Part shown: piece after piece, positions 25,589-34,511 of the stretch
Layout: each line of letters opens with the position of its first letter
Numbering within the stretch: the stretch's first letter is position 1
Assembly (NCBI RefSeq): GCF_001667035.1
Contig: NZ_LZIR01000125.1
Location: 1 to 46,516 of the forward strand
Length of the DNA: 46,516 nucleotides
Direction of reading: 5' to 3'
Origin: Mycobacterium sp. 852002-51057_SCH5723018
GTDB lineage: Bacteria; Actinomycetota; Actinomycetes; Mycobacteriales; Mycobacteriaceae
The notes under the pieces: generated by a model
Told to the model about the DNA's origin: nothing
What the model saw: only the letters and a program-made list of their open reading frames with translations
Databases searched by the model: none
Program-made: the position numbers and the translations under genes

Positions 25589-26770
25589 TTAGGTGATCAA
25601 GTGCTGCACCCATAGGGAGAAGCGGTCCCAGTATTGGACGACCCAGTGCAGCACCACGCCGTCGGTGCGCGACACCCACAGGGCAACGATGACGGCGATC
25701 AGCATGGTCAGCGCCAGCAGCGCGATGGCGCCGGCCGAAATGTGGTTGCGGTATAAGGTCGCAACGGCCTTGGCGTCCACCACCTTCTCCCCCACCCGAA
25801 GCCGGGTCAGGAAGGTCGAGGGGTTGCTTTGCGTGCGCGTCCGGTCAAAGAACGTCTCGATGTTGGCGGTGTGGCCGGCCGTGACGAGCAGCGCGGCACC
25901 GTGGTGATCGGCGAGCAGCAGGGCCAGGTCGACGGCCGAGCCCGCGGCGGGGAAGGTCATCGCCCCGACGCCGAGGTCCTGGATCCTTTCCAGGCCGGGC
26001 GCGTGGCCGTCGGCGTCGGCGGGCAGCACCACGTGGGCGCCGCACTTGAGGGCCTCGGTGCTGATCTTGTCGGGGTCACCGACGATGATCTGCGGCCGAT
26101 AACCCGCCTTGCGCAACACATCCGCGCCGGTGCCGACACCGATGAGCACCGGCTGGTACTCCTTGATGAACGGCTTGAGGGACTTCAGCTCGTCTTCGGC
26201 GCTGGACTCGTCGGCGACGATCACCACGTGCCGGCGGCGCAGGTCGATGTCGATGTCGGGGATGCCGATGCCGTCGATCAACAGCGGGCTTTCGCTCTTG
26301 ATGAACTCAATGGTGTTGCCCGCGAACGCCTCCAGGTGGGCGGCCAGCCCGCTCTTGGCCTCGCGCATCAGGTCGGCGATGTCGTGGTCGGTGCGCTCGG
26401 TGCCACGGGCCAGCCGCCGGTCTCCGGCGTACACCCCGCCCTCATGCAGGCGAATCTTGGCGCCGTCCTTGATCTTTTTGAAGACGTCGGGCCCGGTCTC
26501 GTCGATCAGCGTCACGCCGTTGTTGACCAGCACCTCGGGGCCAAGGTTCGGGTAGCGGCCCGAGACCGACGGCGATGCGTTGACGACGGCGGCGATGTCT
26601 GCTTCCACCAGCGCGTCCGCGGTGATGCGGTCCAGATCCAGGACGTCGAGCACCACGATGTCGCCGGGGCAGACCCTGCGCAGCAAGCGGTCGATGTTCC
26701 GGTCCACCCGAGCGGTGCCGGTCAGGCCCGGCCGGGTGGTGTTACGCGATAGCAGCCCTGACATCTTCAT
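25589..26770 (-). CDS. steA: SteA-like cell-division/septal protein
   Basis: A 393-residue protein (M. tuberculosis Rv1697 is the same length as I recall). The start MKMSGLLSRNTTRPG at 26770 is chosen to match that length. The cytoplasmic region contains SGRYPNLGPEVLVNNGVTLID and a thiamin-pyrophosphokinase-like fold segment (KAGYRPQIIVGDPDKIS; GLERIQDLGVGAMTFPAAGS). A single C-terminal membrane helix (GAIALLALTMLIAVIVALWV) anchors it. In corynebacteria SteA works with SteB to promote septal peptidoglycan cleavage. mctB follows 21 bases downstream, so the pair is probably one transcription unit. Confidence 0.88.
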   Translation of the reverse strand: MKMSGLLSRNTTRPGLTGTARVDRNIDRLLRRVCPGDIVVLDVLDLDRITADALVEADIAAVVNASPSVSGRYPNLGPEVLVNNGVTLIDETGPDVFKKIKDGAKIRLHEGGVYAGDRRLARGTERTDHDIADLMREAKSGLAAHLEAFAGNTIEFIKSESPLLIDGIGIPDIDIDLRRRHVVIVADESSAEDELKSLKPFIKEYQPVLIGVGTGADVLRKAGYRPQIIVGDPDKISTEALKCGAHVVLPADADGHAPGLERIQDLGVGAMTFPAAGSAVDLALLLADHHGAALLVTAGHTANIETFFDRTRTQSNPSTFLTRLRVGEKVVDAKAVATLYRNHISAGAIALLALTMLIAVIVALWVSRTDGVVLHWVVQYWDRFSLWVQHLIT

Positions 26771-26896
26771 GGGGGCGATTCTGTCGGTGAAGCCAGGGTG
26801 AGGCGAGTAGGCGCGCCGTAACATCAGCCTCAGAAGTTATCTACAGTCACACCTGTCACAAGCCGATTACGGGTTGGTCGCGCGAGGGTGCGCAGT

Positions 26897-26926
26897 TGTA
26901 CAGCTTTTGCGGCGTGTCGCTGTACA
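26897..26926. repeat. Inverted repeat TGTACAGC / GCTGTACA
   Basis: Two perfect 8-base arms with a 14-base spacer in the 187-base gap between recN and steA. It could be an operator for the steA-mctB unit or a weak terminator for recN. The rest of the gap shows no gene. Confidence 0.3.
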
Positions 26927-26957
26927 GACACGCACGCTCGCGGCCGGAGAACAGGCC

Positions 26958-28718
26958 TTAGTTCTTGTCGCTTTGGGCGGTCTCGAGGAGCTCGCGGGCG
27001 TGGGCGCGGCCGCTGTCGGATTCGCCCAACCCGGCCAGCATCCGCGCCAGCTCGGCCACGCGGTCATCGCCGCTCGCCCGCCGCACCACGCTGGTGCCCT
27101 TGGGGCCGGCGCTATGCACCACCAGGTGCACGTCGGCGTAGGCGGCGACCTGCGCCAGGTGCGTGACGACGATGACCTGGTGGGTGCGGGCCAGTCGCGC
27201 CAGCCGACGCCCGATCTGCACCGCCGCCCGGCCGCCGACGCCGGCATCCACCTCGTCGAACACCATGGTGGTGCCCGCCGCGGAAGCGGCCAGCACGACC
27301 TCTAGGGCCAGCATCACCCGGGACAGCTCGCCACCGGAGGCGCTCTTGGCCAGCGGCAGCACGGTCATGCCGCGGTGGGCGGCGAAGCCGAACTCGACCT
27401 GGTCGATGCCGTCGGCGCCGGCCCGGGCCAAGGTCCCGGAGGGGCCTAAGGGAACAGTGAGCGCGGCGGGATCGTCGTGGCCGGCCGCGACGTCGGTGGT
27501 CACGTCGATGGTGAACACGGCGTCGGCCATCGCCAGCCCGGACAGCTCCGCGGTCACCTCCTTGGCCAACCGTTTGGCGGCTTTGCGCCGGAGTTTGCCG
27601 AGTTCGGTTGCCACGTCAGACAATTCGCGGGCCAGCTCGTCGACCCGTCGTTGCAGCGCGGTCACCGCCTCTTCGGAGACGTCGAGTTGGGTCAACCGCT
27701 CCCGGGATTCGTGTGCCCAGCGCAGTACGCCGTCGATGTCGGCGGCGTACTTGCGGGTCAGCGTTCGCAGTTGGGCCTGGCGGGCCAGCTTGGATTCCAG
27801 CGCGCTGGCGTCGACCGGCAGCTCGTCGAGGAAGGCGCCGAGTTCGCGGGCCGCGTCGGCGACCACCGTCAGCGCCTCGCCGATCTGGCCGGCCAACGAC
27901 CGCAGCGTCGCATCGTCGGTGGATTCCAGTGCCGCCCTTGCCTTCCCGAGGTTGTCGGTGGCGCTGCGGCCGAGGTCGTCGGCGTCGTCGGCCGACAGCA
28001 CCGCGCGTGCGCTGGCGGCGGCCTCGCGCAGCGTGTCGAGCTCGGAGAGGCGCAGGATGTCGGCGACCAGCGCGTCGTCTTCCCCGGGCTGCGGGTCGAC
28101 GGTGTCGATCTCGTTGAGCGCGAACTTCAATCGGTCGGCCTCCTGGGCCAGTTCCCGCGCACGGTCGCGGCGTTCGATCATGTCGCGGCGCGCCGACAGC
28201 CAGGCCTCGCGCAGCTTGCGGTAGCGCTCCAGCGCCGGGCCCGCGCCCGCGAACCGGTCCAGCGCGCCGCGTTGTTCCTCGGGCCGCATCAGCCGCAGCT
28301 GGTCGTTCTGCCCGTGCAGGGTCAGCAGCTCGGTGGTGAAGTCGCCCAGCGACTTGGCGGGCACGCTGCGGCCGCCGAGAGACGCGCGCGACGGTCCGTC
28401 GCGGCTGACCGAGCGCAACGCGATGACGCTGCCGTCCTCGTCGCGCTCCGCCCCCACGGATTCCAGCATCTCGTCCAGGTGCGCCACCGTCTCGTCATCG
28501 AGATCGGTTGTGGTGAAACGGCCTTCGACGACCGCACGCTCGGCTCCCGACCGCACGCGGTTGGCGTCGGCGCGCGCACCGCCCAGCAGGTGCAGCCCGG
28601 TGACCACCATGGTCTTGCCGGTGCCGGTCTCACCCGTGAGCACCGTCAGGCCGCGGTCGAACTCCCCGACCGCGGCACTGATGGCGCCCAGCGACTCGAT
28701 GCGTATTTCGGTCAGCAT
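26958..28718 (-). CDS. recN: DNA repair protein RecN
   Basis: A 586-residue SMC-like ATPase. The N-terminal half carries Walker A (VLTGETGTGKTMVVTGLHLL) and GQNDQLRLM. A long helical coiled-coil middle follows (AREAAASARAVLSADDADDL and beyond). The C-terminal half holds the ABC signature (KSASGGELSRVMLALEVVLA) and Walker B (FDEVDAGVGGRAA). RecN gathers DNA double-strand break ends for recombination. It lies 25 bases after nadK on the same strand. Confidence 0.95.
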   Translation of the reverse strand: MLTEIRIESLGAISAAVGEFDRGLTVLTGETGTGKTMVVTGLHLLGGARADANRVRSGAERAVVEGRFTTTDLDDETVAHLDEMLESVGAERDEDGSVIALRSVSRDGPSRASLGGRSVPAKSLGDFTTELLTLHGQNDQLRLMRPEEQRGALDRFAGAGPALERYRKLREAWLSARRDMIERRDRARELAQEADRLKFALNEIDTVDPQPGEDDALVADILRLSELDTLREAAASARAVLSADDADDLGRSATDNLGKARAALESTDDATLRSLAGQIGEALTVVADAARELGAFLDELPVDASALESKLARQAQLRTLTRKYAADIDGVLRWAHESRERLTQLDVSEEAVTALQRRVDELARELSDVATELGKLRRKAAKRLAKEVTAELSGLAMADAVFTIDVTTDVAAGHDDPAALTVPLGPSGTLARAGADGIDQVEFGFAAHRGMTVLPLAKSASGGELSRVMLALEVVLAASAAGTTMVFDEVDAGVGGRAAVQIGRRLARLARTHQVIVVTHLAQVAAYADVHLVVHSAGPKGTSVVRRASGDDRVAELARMLAGLGESDSGRAHARELLETAQSDKN

Positions 28719-28743
28719 TCGGTCAGCACCTACGCCAGCGCCG

Positions 28744-29667
28744 TTACTTTCCGCGCCAGCCGGTCACCGGCAACCGGAACTTGCGCACCAGGCGGTCGGT
28801 GAACGGGGCGCTGTCCAGCCGCGCCCATTTCACCGGTGTGTCGCAACTGGTCACCTCCAGCCGCCCGCCCGCCGGTATCAGCATTTCGCGGCGCCCGTCG
28901 CAGAACACCAGGGCGTCGTGGCCGTCGGCTTCGATCTCGATTGCGACGGTAGCTTCGGGGCTGATGACCATCGGCCGCGCGAATAGCGCGTGAGCGTTGT
29001 TGGGCACCACCAGGATTGCCTCGAGGTCGGGCCACAGCACCGGGCCGCCGGCCGAGAACGCATAGGCGGTGGATCCGGTCGGCGTCGACACCAACACCCC
29101 GTCGCAGCCGAACGTCGACACCGGCCGCCCGTCGATCTCGACGACCACCCCGAGCACGCCCAAGCGCGGACCCTTTTCCAGGCTGGCTTCGTTGAGCGCC
29201 CACCCATGATTGATGACGCGGCCGCCGTGGCGCACCGCGATGTCCAGCGTCAGGCGGTCCTCTACGCGGTAGTCGCGGGCGACGACGTGGTCGAGCACCT
29301 GGTCGATGTGCTCCGCCTCAGCCTCGGCCAAAAAGCCGATGCGGCCCAGGTTGACGCCGAGCACCGGAATGCCGGCGTTGCGGGCCAGTTCGGCCGCCCG
29401 CAGGAAGGTGCCGTCGCCGCCGAGCACCAGCACCAGCTCGCAGCCCTCGGCGGCCTGCGGGTCGGCGTCGACCACCTCGATCTCGACGCCCATGGCGCGC
29501 ATGTCGTCCGGGGACAGGTGCAGCGATCCCCGGTCGACCGCCTCGGCGGACAACACGCGAAGCGCTATTCCGTTCCCGCTCAACACCTTCTGGACGCGAC
29601 GCGCGGTCTCGGTGGCTTCGTCGCGGCCGGTGTGGACCACCAGCAGAACGGTGCGGTGCTCGGTCAT
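28744..29667 (-). CDS. nadK: NAD kinase
   Basis: A 307-residue enzyme (also ppnK). The family signature GGDGTFLRAAELARNAGIPV and the later STPTGSTAYAFSAGGPV are intact. It phosphorylates NAD to NADP with ATP or polyphosphate. The ATG overlaps the tlyA stop (ATGA at 29664-29667), so the two are coupled; tlyA-nadK-recN form one run. Confidence 0.96.
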   Translation of the reverse strand: MTEHRTVLLVVHTGRDEATETARRVQKVLSGNGIALRVLSAEAVDRGSLHLSPDDMRAMGVEIEVVDADPQAAEGCELVLVLGGDGTFLRAAELARNAGIPVLGVNLGRIGFLAEAEAEHIDQVLDHVVARDYRVEDRLTLDIAVRHGGRVINHGWALNEASLEKGPRLGVLGVVVEIDGRPVSTFGCDGVLVSTPTGSTAYAFSAGGPVLWPDLEAILVVPNNAHALFARPMVISPEATVAIEIEADGHDALVFCDGRREMLIPAGGRLEVTSCDTPVKWARLDSAPFTDRLVRKFRLPVTGWRGK

Positions 29668-30473
29668 TGGGGGCCCTCTTCAACGGCGCGGTGCACTGCA
29701 TTGGCGAGAGCTTCGCCGGCCAGACTCCGCTCGGCCTCGGCGCGCAGCCAGAGGAAGTATTCGACATTGCCTGAAGGGCCGGGCAGCGGGCTCGCGGTGA
29801 CGTCGACCGTGTGCCAGCCCAGCTCCCCCGCGCGGCGCGTTACGGCCAGCACCGCGTCGGCGCGCAGGCCGGGTTCGTGCACCACTCCGCCGGCGCCGAC
29901 CTGGCCCTTGCCCACCTCAAACTGCGGCTTCACCATGGGAACGATATCCGCGCTCGGCCGGGCGCATCCAATCAGCGCGGGCAACACGGTGGCCAGCGAG
30001 ATGAATGACAGGTCGGCCACCACCAGATCGACCGGCCCGCCGATAGCCTCCGGCGACAGGTCACGAACGTTCGTCCGCTCGACGACGACCACCCGCGGGT
30101 CGCTGCGCAGCGCCCACGCCAGTTGGCCGTACCCCACGTCCGCGGCCAGCACTTCGGTGGCCCCGCGATCCAGCAACACCTCGGTGAACCCGCCCGTCGA
30201 GGCGCCGGCGTCCAGGCAGCGGCGACCGGCGACGTCAATGCCGAAGGCGTCCAGCGCCCCGATCAGCTTGTGCGCGCCGCGCGAGACCCAGCTACGTTCG
30301 CTGTCGTCGGCGACGGTCAGGGCCGCCGTGACGTCGACGGCGGTGGCGGGCTTGTGCGCCGGCATGCCGTCGATGCTGACCTTGCCGGCGCCGATCAACT
30401 CCGCGGCCTGCTGGCGAGATCGCGCCAGCCCGCGGCGGACCAGCTCGGCGTCAACGCGGGCACGTCGTGCCAC
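29664..30473 (-). CDS. tlyA: 2'-O-methyltransferase TlyA
   Basis: A 269-residue protein: an S4 RNA-binding domain (RRARVDAELVRRGLARSRQQ) followed by an FtsJ-like SAM methyltransferase domain (CLDAGASTGGFTEVLLDRGA; VVADLSFISLATVLP; MVKPQFEVGKGQVG). TlyA methylates 16S rRNA C1409 and 23S rRNA C1920 and confers capreomycin/viomycin sensitivity. Haemolytic activity has also been claimed for it. It lies 8 bases after a small 57-codon gene and overlaps nadK. Confidence 0.95.
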   Translation of the reverse strand: MARRARVDAELVRRGLARSRQQAAELIGAGKVSIDGMPAHKPATAVDVTAALTVADDSERSWVSRGAHKLIGALDAFGIDVAGRRCLDAGASTGGFTEVLLDRGATEVLAADVGYGQLAWALRSDPRVVVVERTNVRDLSPEAIGGPVDLVVADLSFISLATVLPALIGCARPSADIVPMVKPQFEVGKGQVGAGGVVHEPGLRADAVLAVTRRAGELGWHTVDVTASPLPGPSGNVEYFLWLRAEAERSLAGEALANAVHRAVEEGPQ

Positions 30474-30481
30474 CGCCGCAC

Positions 30482-30655
30482 TCAGCCCTTCTCCGCCGAC
30501 TCCAGCGCCTGCAGCAGCACGTCGTGCGCCTCGGAAAGGCGGCGGGCGATCTCTTCGAGCTCGGCGAGCGACAGGTCGTGTTCGGCGTCGGGCTCGGGCA
30601 ACTTGGCCACCAGGGCGTCGATTTCAGCGCGGATCTGATCCGGATCGATAGTCAT
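30482..30655 (-). CDS. Small conserved protein upstream of tlyA (57 aa)
   Basis: The frame MTIDPDQIRAEIDALVAKLP, then EPDAEHDLSLAELEEIARRL and SEAHDVLLQALESAEKG, ends at TGA 30482-30484. It is acidic and fully helical, and matches in size and place the Rv1693 gene that I recall between tlyA and the HAD phosphatase in M. tuberculosis. Eight bases separate it from tlyA, so it is probably co-transcribed and co-translated. Function unknown. Confidence 0.75.
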   Translation of the reverse strand: MTIDPDQIRAEIDALVAKLPEPDAEHDLSLAELEEIARRLSEAHDVLLQALESAEKG

Positions 30656-30791
30656 TGCGCTCCTACGGTAGTCACTCCGCTGGCCGTTATGAACTGTGCA
30701 GCCCCCGGCGAGTCACCCGCACGGGTGGATAATGGGGGTGTGTCGAGCCCGCCGAAGCGCAAGGCGAGCTACGAGCGCATCAGGATTCGAC

Positions 30792-30890
30792 ATGGACATT
30801 GGTGTAGTGCTGTTTGTGGGCGTGGTGGCGATCTGGATGTTCGCCATCTGGCTCGACTACAACGACCGCCACACCCACCACAGGCATTAG
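30792..30890 (+). CDS. Small membrane protein (32 aa)
   Basis: A 32-codon frame, MDIGVVLFVGVVAIWMFAIW then LDYNDRHTHHRH: one membrane helix and a His-rich tail. AGGA lies 7 bases before the ATG. It sits on the plus strand between two minus-strand genes and its stop overlaps the end of the phosphatase gene by four bases. The clean helix and tail suggest a real microprotein, but nothing else confirms it. Confidence 0.4.
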   Translation: MDIGVVLFVGVVAIWMFAIWLDYNDRHTHHRH

Positions 30891-31906
30891 TCGTCGTGCA
30901 TTAGAGACCAGCGCCGCAGGGCGTCGCGGGCCCGGTCGTCGCCGGCCTCGATGCGTAACGGCCGATCATCCGTCCGCGCGCCCCACACCGCGCTGGCCAC
31001 GGCACGCACGACCGACAGCCCGTCACCCTCGTCGGCGCCGTTGGCGCTGACGGTCACCGCGTCGTCCCCCGCGTCGACGTGCCAGCCCGGCTGCGGCCCG
31101 ACCGCGAGCAGCTCGCCGCCCTGGTGTAGCGACCGCAGGTCGTGGCCGATGTAGGTGGGCCGGAGGGCGGGCGCGGCGAACACCGCCTCGCGCGCGGTGC
31201 TGACGCCGGTGAGCACCATCAGGCTGGGCAGCTCGGCGGCGTTGGCGCCCTCGATGTCGGTGTCCAGCCGGTCGCCGACGACCAGCGGCGCGCGGAAGTC
31301 GCCGCGGGCCACCGCGTCCTGCAGCAGCCGCGGCGCCGGTTTGCCGGCGACCCGCGGTTCGGCGCCGGTGGCCGCCCGCAGCGCGGCCACCAACGATCCG
31401 TTGCCGGGCAGCAGGCCACGCTCGGTAGGCAGGGTGGGGTCGATGTTGGCGGCCACCCACAGCGCGCCGGCCCGGATGGCGAGGGTGGCCTCGGCGAGGT
31501 CGGGCCAGCCGATGGTGGTGGACAGGCCCTGCACGACGGCGACGGGATTGTCGTCGTAGCGGCGCACCGGGCGCAGCCCGACGGCGGCGATCTCGTTGGC
31601 CAGCGCCTCGGTGCCGACGATCAGGACGCGCGACTCCGGCTCCAGCTCGTCGGCCAGCAGCCGCGCCGCACTCTGGGCGCTGGTGACGACGTCGGTTCCG
31701 GTGGCGGTGAAGCCGAGATCGCGCAGGTGCGAGGCGACTTGGTCGGCGCTGCGGGACGCATTGTTGGTGACAAACAGCTTGCGGCTGCGCACCTCGTCGA
31801 GCGACTGCACCGCGCCGTCGGTGGGCGAAGCGCCGCGGAACACCGTGCCGTCCAGGTCGATCAGCAGGCAATCGTAGTCCTGCGCAATGGTTTTCATGGC
31901 TTCCAC
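30887..31906 (-). CDS. HAD-family phosphatase (glycerol 3-phosphate phosphatase type)
   Basis: A 339-residue HAD-superfamily enzyme of the NagD type. Motif I is LLIDLDGTVFRG, motif II LFVTNNASRS, motif III Lys in AGKPAPRLLQ and motif IV VVGDRLDTDIEGA; a large C2 cap lies between. The M. tuberculosis counterpart Rv1692 was shown to dephosphorylate glycerol 3-phosphate in phospholipid recycling. The GTG at 31906 lies 7 bases after the stop of the TPR gene; an ATG three codons later is an alternative start. Confidence 0.88.
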   Translation of the reverse strand: MEAMKTIAQDYDCLLIDLDGTVFRGASPTDGAVQSLDEVRSRKLFVTNNASRSADQVASHLRDLGFTATGTDVVTSAQSAARLLADELEPESRVLIVGTEALANEIAAVGLRPVRRYDDNPVAVVQGLSTTIGWPDLAEATLAIRAGALWVAANIDPTLPTERGLLPGNGSLVAALRAATGAEPRVAGKPAPRLLQDAVARGDFRAPLVVGDRLDTDIEGANAAELPSLMVLTGVSTAREAVFAAPALRPTYIGHDLRSLHQGGELLAVGPQPGWHVDAGDDAVTVSANGADEGDGLSVVRAVASAVWGARTDDRPLRIEAGDDRARDALRRWSLMHDD

Positions 31907-31912
31907 GTCACG

Positions 31913-32698
31913 TCAGCCCAGCTCGCTGACCCGGTCTTCGGCGTCGGTGACGCCGTCGACGTCGGCGGCGGCCGAACGCAGAAACCAGTGCAGCGCCTCG
32001 TCGTTGCGGCCGAGCGCCAGCAGCGTGTCGGCGTAGGCGTAGAACAGTCGCGCGGCCGTGCTGCCCGCGCGGCCGGGGTCGAGCTGCGGCGTGGAAAGCA
32101 CGGTCAGCGCCTGTTCCAGTTGCCCGAGATCGGCCCGCGCGCCGGCGGCCACGATGCGCAACTCGTCGGCGTCGTCGCCGGACAGCTCGGCCGCCTCGGG
32201 TCCGCGCGCCAGCTCGATCGCCCGCTCCGGGCGGCCAAGCCCGCGTTCGCAATCGGCGATCAGCGCGAGCAACGACGACTTGCTGCCCATCCTGCGGGCG
32301 GCGCGCAATTCGGCCAGCGCCTGCGCCCAATCGCCGCAGTGATAGGCGGCGATTCCGACGGCTTCGCGGACGGCGGCGATCCGGCTGGAGCGGGCCCGGG
32401 CCGCGCGGGCATGGCTCAGCGCGGCCTGCGGGTCCTCGTCGATCAGCTCACCGGCGGCGACCAGGTGACGGGCCACCGCGTCGGCCGTCGCGCGGTCCAG
32501 GGTGCTCAGTTCGCGCCGGACCTCCGGTGCCAGCTGCCTTGCCTCCACCCCGGGCGGTATCGGGGGCGCATCCTGCGGGGCGCGATCGCCGTCGGGGGTC
32601 CTCGGCTGCGACGGGCGCGCCCGGCCGGGTCCCGACCACGGGCTGGCCGCCGAACGCGGTCGTCGTCCCCCGCCTTGCCTCTGCCTGTCGTCGACCAC
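31913..32698 (-). CDS. TPR-repeat protein
   Basis: A 261-residue protein. The first 50 residues are Arg/Pro-rich and disordered. The rest consists of helical pairs of tetratricopeptide type: DPQAALSHARAARARSSRIA; GDWAQALAELRAARRMGSKS; GRPERAIELARGPEAAELSG; YADTLLALGRNDEALHWFLR. It is probably a protein-protein adaptor. It matches Rv1691 in place and is coupled to the phosphatase gene downstream. Confidence 0.82.
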   Translation of the reverse strand: MVDDRQRQGGGRRPRSAASPWSGPGRARPSQPRTPDGDRAPQDAPPIPPGVEARQLAPEVRRELSTLDRATADAVARHLVAAGELIDEDPQAALSHARAARARSSRIAAVREAVGIAAYHCGDWAQALAELRAARRMGSKSSLLALIADCERGLGRPERAIELARGPEAAELSGDDADELRIVAAGARADLGQLEQALTVLSTPQLDPGRAGSTAARLFYAYADTLLALGRNDEALHWFLRSAAADVDGVTDAEDRVSELG

Positions 32699-32720
32699 TC
32701 TCGAAAGAATACGGGCCGCG

Positions 32721-33092
32721 CTAGGCCGGGCCCCGGTCAGACAGCAGCGGCGCCATCACCGCCGGGCAATAGGTCGCGATCGCGATGACCGTGAACACGC
32801 CCGCCACGTCGCGGGACATACCGCTGCCCTCGGCCATCGCGGCCAAGACCGAGTCGAACGACCCGCCGGGCGCCACCAGCATCGGGCAGACCGACTGGCC
32901 CAGTGCCGTCGCGCCGGCCGGCTCCGGCACCGGAACCCCGGCGTTGGTGAGGGCCCGCAGGAACGCGTTGCCCATCAGGTCGGCGTGCACGGGCGCGGTC
33001 GGCAGCGCGACCAGGCCCGCCAGGCCGGCGCTCACCGCCACCAGCCGAAGGGCGGTCTGCTGTACACGTGTCGGGAATTCCACCGTGACCAC
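32721..33092 (-). CDS. lprJ: Secreted DUF732-type protein (LprJ position, no lipobox)
   Basis: A 123-residue protein with a signal peptide (ALRLVAVSAGLAGLVALPTA) and a likely cleavage site after PVHA. The mature part has the two spaced Cys and helical pattern of DUF732 (NAFLRALTNAGVPV; LGQSVCPMLVAPGGSFDSVL; GVFTVIAIATYCPAVMAPL). It occupies the lprJ (Rv1690) position downstream of tyrS. No Cys is present near the cleavage site, so it appears to be secreted, not lipid-anchored. The start codon among three nearby GTGs is uncertain. Confidence 0.75.
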   Translation of the reverse strand: MVTVEFPTRVQQTALRLVAVSAGLAGLVALPTAPVHADLMGNAFLRALTNAGVPVPEPAGATALGQSVCPMLVAPGGSFDSVLAAMAEGSGMSRDVAGVFTVIAIATYCPAVMAPLLSDRGPA

Positions 33093-33141
33093 AGTGGTCA
33101 GCCACGGTCACGTCGACGACACGGCGCGATAAAGGTTAGGC

Positions 33142-34413
33142 CTACACCTTTTCGATCCCGGCGATGTTGCGTTTGCCGCGGCGCAGCACCAGCCACCGGC
33201 CGTGCAGAAAGTCGGAGGGCTGCGGCGCCCAGGCCTCGCTGTCGATGCGCGCGTTGTTGACCGAGACGCCGCCTTCGCCGATGGTGCGCCGCGCGGCGCC
33301 CCTGCTGGCCGACAGGCCGCTGGCCACCAGGAGGTCGACGATCGTGTCCGGGGCGCCGGGTTTCAGCTCGGCGACCGAGGCCTCGCGCAGCGCGGCGGCC
33401 AGCGTCGCCTCGTCCAGGCGATCCAGTTCGCCCTGCCCGAAGAGCGCGCGGCTGGCGTGCTCGACGGCCTCGGTGGCCGCCTCGCCGTGCACCAGCACGG
33501 TCAGCTCGCGGGCCAGCCGGCGCTGCGCGGCGCGCTGCTGGGGCCGCTCGGCGGTCGCCTGTTCCAGCTCGGCCAGCTCGTCGGCCGACAGGAAGGTGAA
33601 CCAGCGCAGGTAGCGGATGACGTCGGCGTCGGCGGTGTTGACGAAGTACTGGTACCAGGCATACGGACTGGTCATCTGGGGGTCCAGCCACAGGCTGCCG
33701 CCGCCGGTGGATTTGCCGAACTTGGTGCCGTCGGCGGCGGTCACCAGCGGGACCGTCAGCGCGTGCACCGTCGCGCCGAGCTTCTGGCGGACCAGCCGGA
33801 CGCCGGCGATGATGTTGCCCCACTGGTCCGAGCCGCCGATCTGCAGCGTGCAGCCGTGGCGCTGGTGCAGCTCGACGTAGTCGTTGGCCTGCAGCAGCAT
33901 GTAGCTGAACTCGGTGTAGGAGATGCCCTCCCCCTCGAGGCGCCGCCGGACGGTGTCGCGGTCCAGCATCACGTTGACCGAAAAGTGCTTGCCGACATCG
34001 CGCAGGAACTCGATCGCCGACATCGGGCCCGTCCAGTCCAGGTTGTTGACGACGAGGGCCCCGGTCGGTGAGGTCCCCGCGTCCGAGAAGTCGACGAAGC
34101 GCTCCAGCTGCCCGCGGATGCGTTGGGTCCAGTCGGCGACCGTGTCGGCCTCGTGCAGGCTGCGCTCGCCGATCTCGCGCGGGTCGCCGATCATCCCGGT
34201 GGCGCCGCCGGCGAGCACGATCGGGCGGTGCCCGGCGCGCTGGAAGCGGCGCAGCGCCAGCAGCGGCACCAAGTGCCCGGCGTGCAAGCTGGGCGCGGTC
34301 GGGTCGAAGCCGGCGTAGACCGTCATCGGCCCGCGCTTCGCCTCGGCGGCCAGCGCGTCGAGGTCGGTGGACTGGGCGATCAGCCCGCGCCAGCCCAGCT
34401 CGTCGAGGATCAT
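33142..34413 (-). CDS. tyrS: Tyrosyl-tRNA synthetase
   Basis: A 423-residue class I synthetase. YAGFDPTAPSLHAGHLVPLL contains the HIGH-type motif (HAGH), TKFGKSTGGGS is the KMSKS-type motif, and LQIGGSDQWGNI binds tyrosine and ATP. The S4 domain is at the end (SRGAARRTIGEGGVSVNNAR). The start MILDELGWRGLIAQ matches the family N-terminus. The frame is open for a further 860 bases upstream through mpg, but that is only absence of stops. Confidence 0.96.
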   Translation of the reverse strand: MILDELGWRGLIAQSTDLDALAAEAKRGPMTVYAGFDPTAPSLHAGHLVPLLALRRFQRAGHRPIVLAGGATGMIGDPREIGERSLHEADTVADWTQRIRGQLERFVDFSDAGTSPTGALVVNNLDWTGPMSAIEFLRDVGKHFSVNVMLDRDTVRRRLEGEGISYTEFSYMLLQANDYVELHQRHGCTLQIGGSDQWGNIIAGVRLVRQKLGATVHALTVPLVTAADGTKFGKSTGGGSLWLDPQMTSPYAWYQYFVNTADADVIRYLRWFTFLSADELAELEQATAERPQQRAAQRRLARELTVLVHGEAATEAVEHASRALFGQGELDRLDEATLAAALREASVAELKPGAPDTIVDLLVASGLSASRGAARRTIGEGGVSVNNARIDSEAWAPQPSDFLHGRWLVLRRGKRNIAGIEKV

Positions 34414-34450
34414 GGTGTAGGAGTCTTCCAGAACGGCGCCGGGGGGCGAC

Positions 34451-34501
34451 GAGCGTCGACTTGTTGTGCGGATTGGGCGCGTTTGGCCCGACAACTCGAC
34501 G
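34451..34501. repeat. Second copy of the GAGCGTCGACTTGTTGTG intergenic repeat
   Basis: GAGCGTCGACTTGTTGTG (34451-34468) is identical to 21117-21134. The opposite arm CGACAACTCGACG (34489-34501) pairs with it imperfectly (two mismatches over 13). It lies between mpg and tyrS, both on the minus strand, so here it falls in the upstream region of tyrS. Confidence 0.5.
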
Positions 34502-34511
34502 TTCGGCGCGG

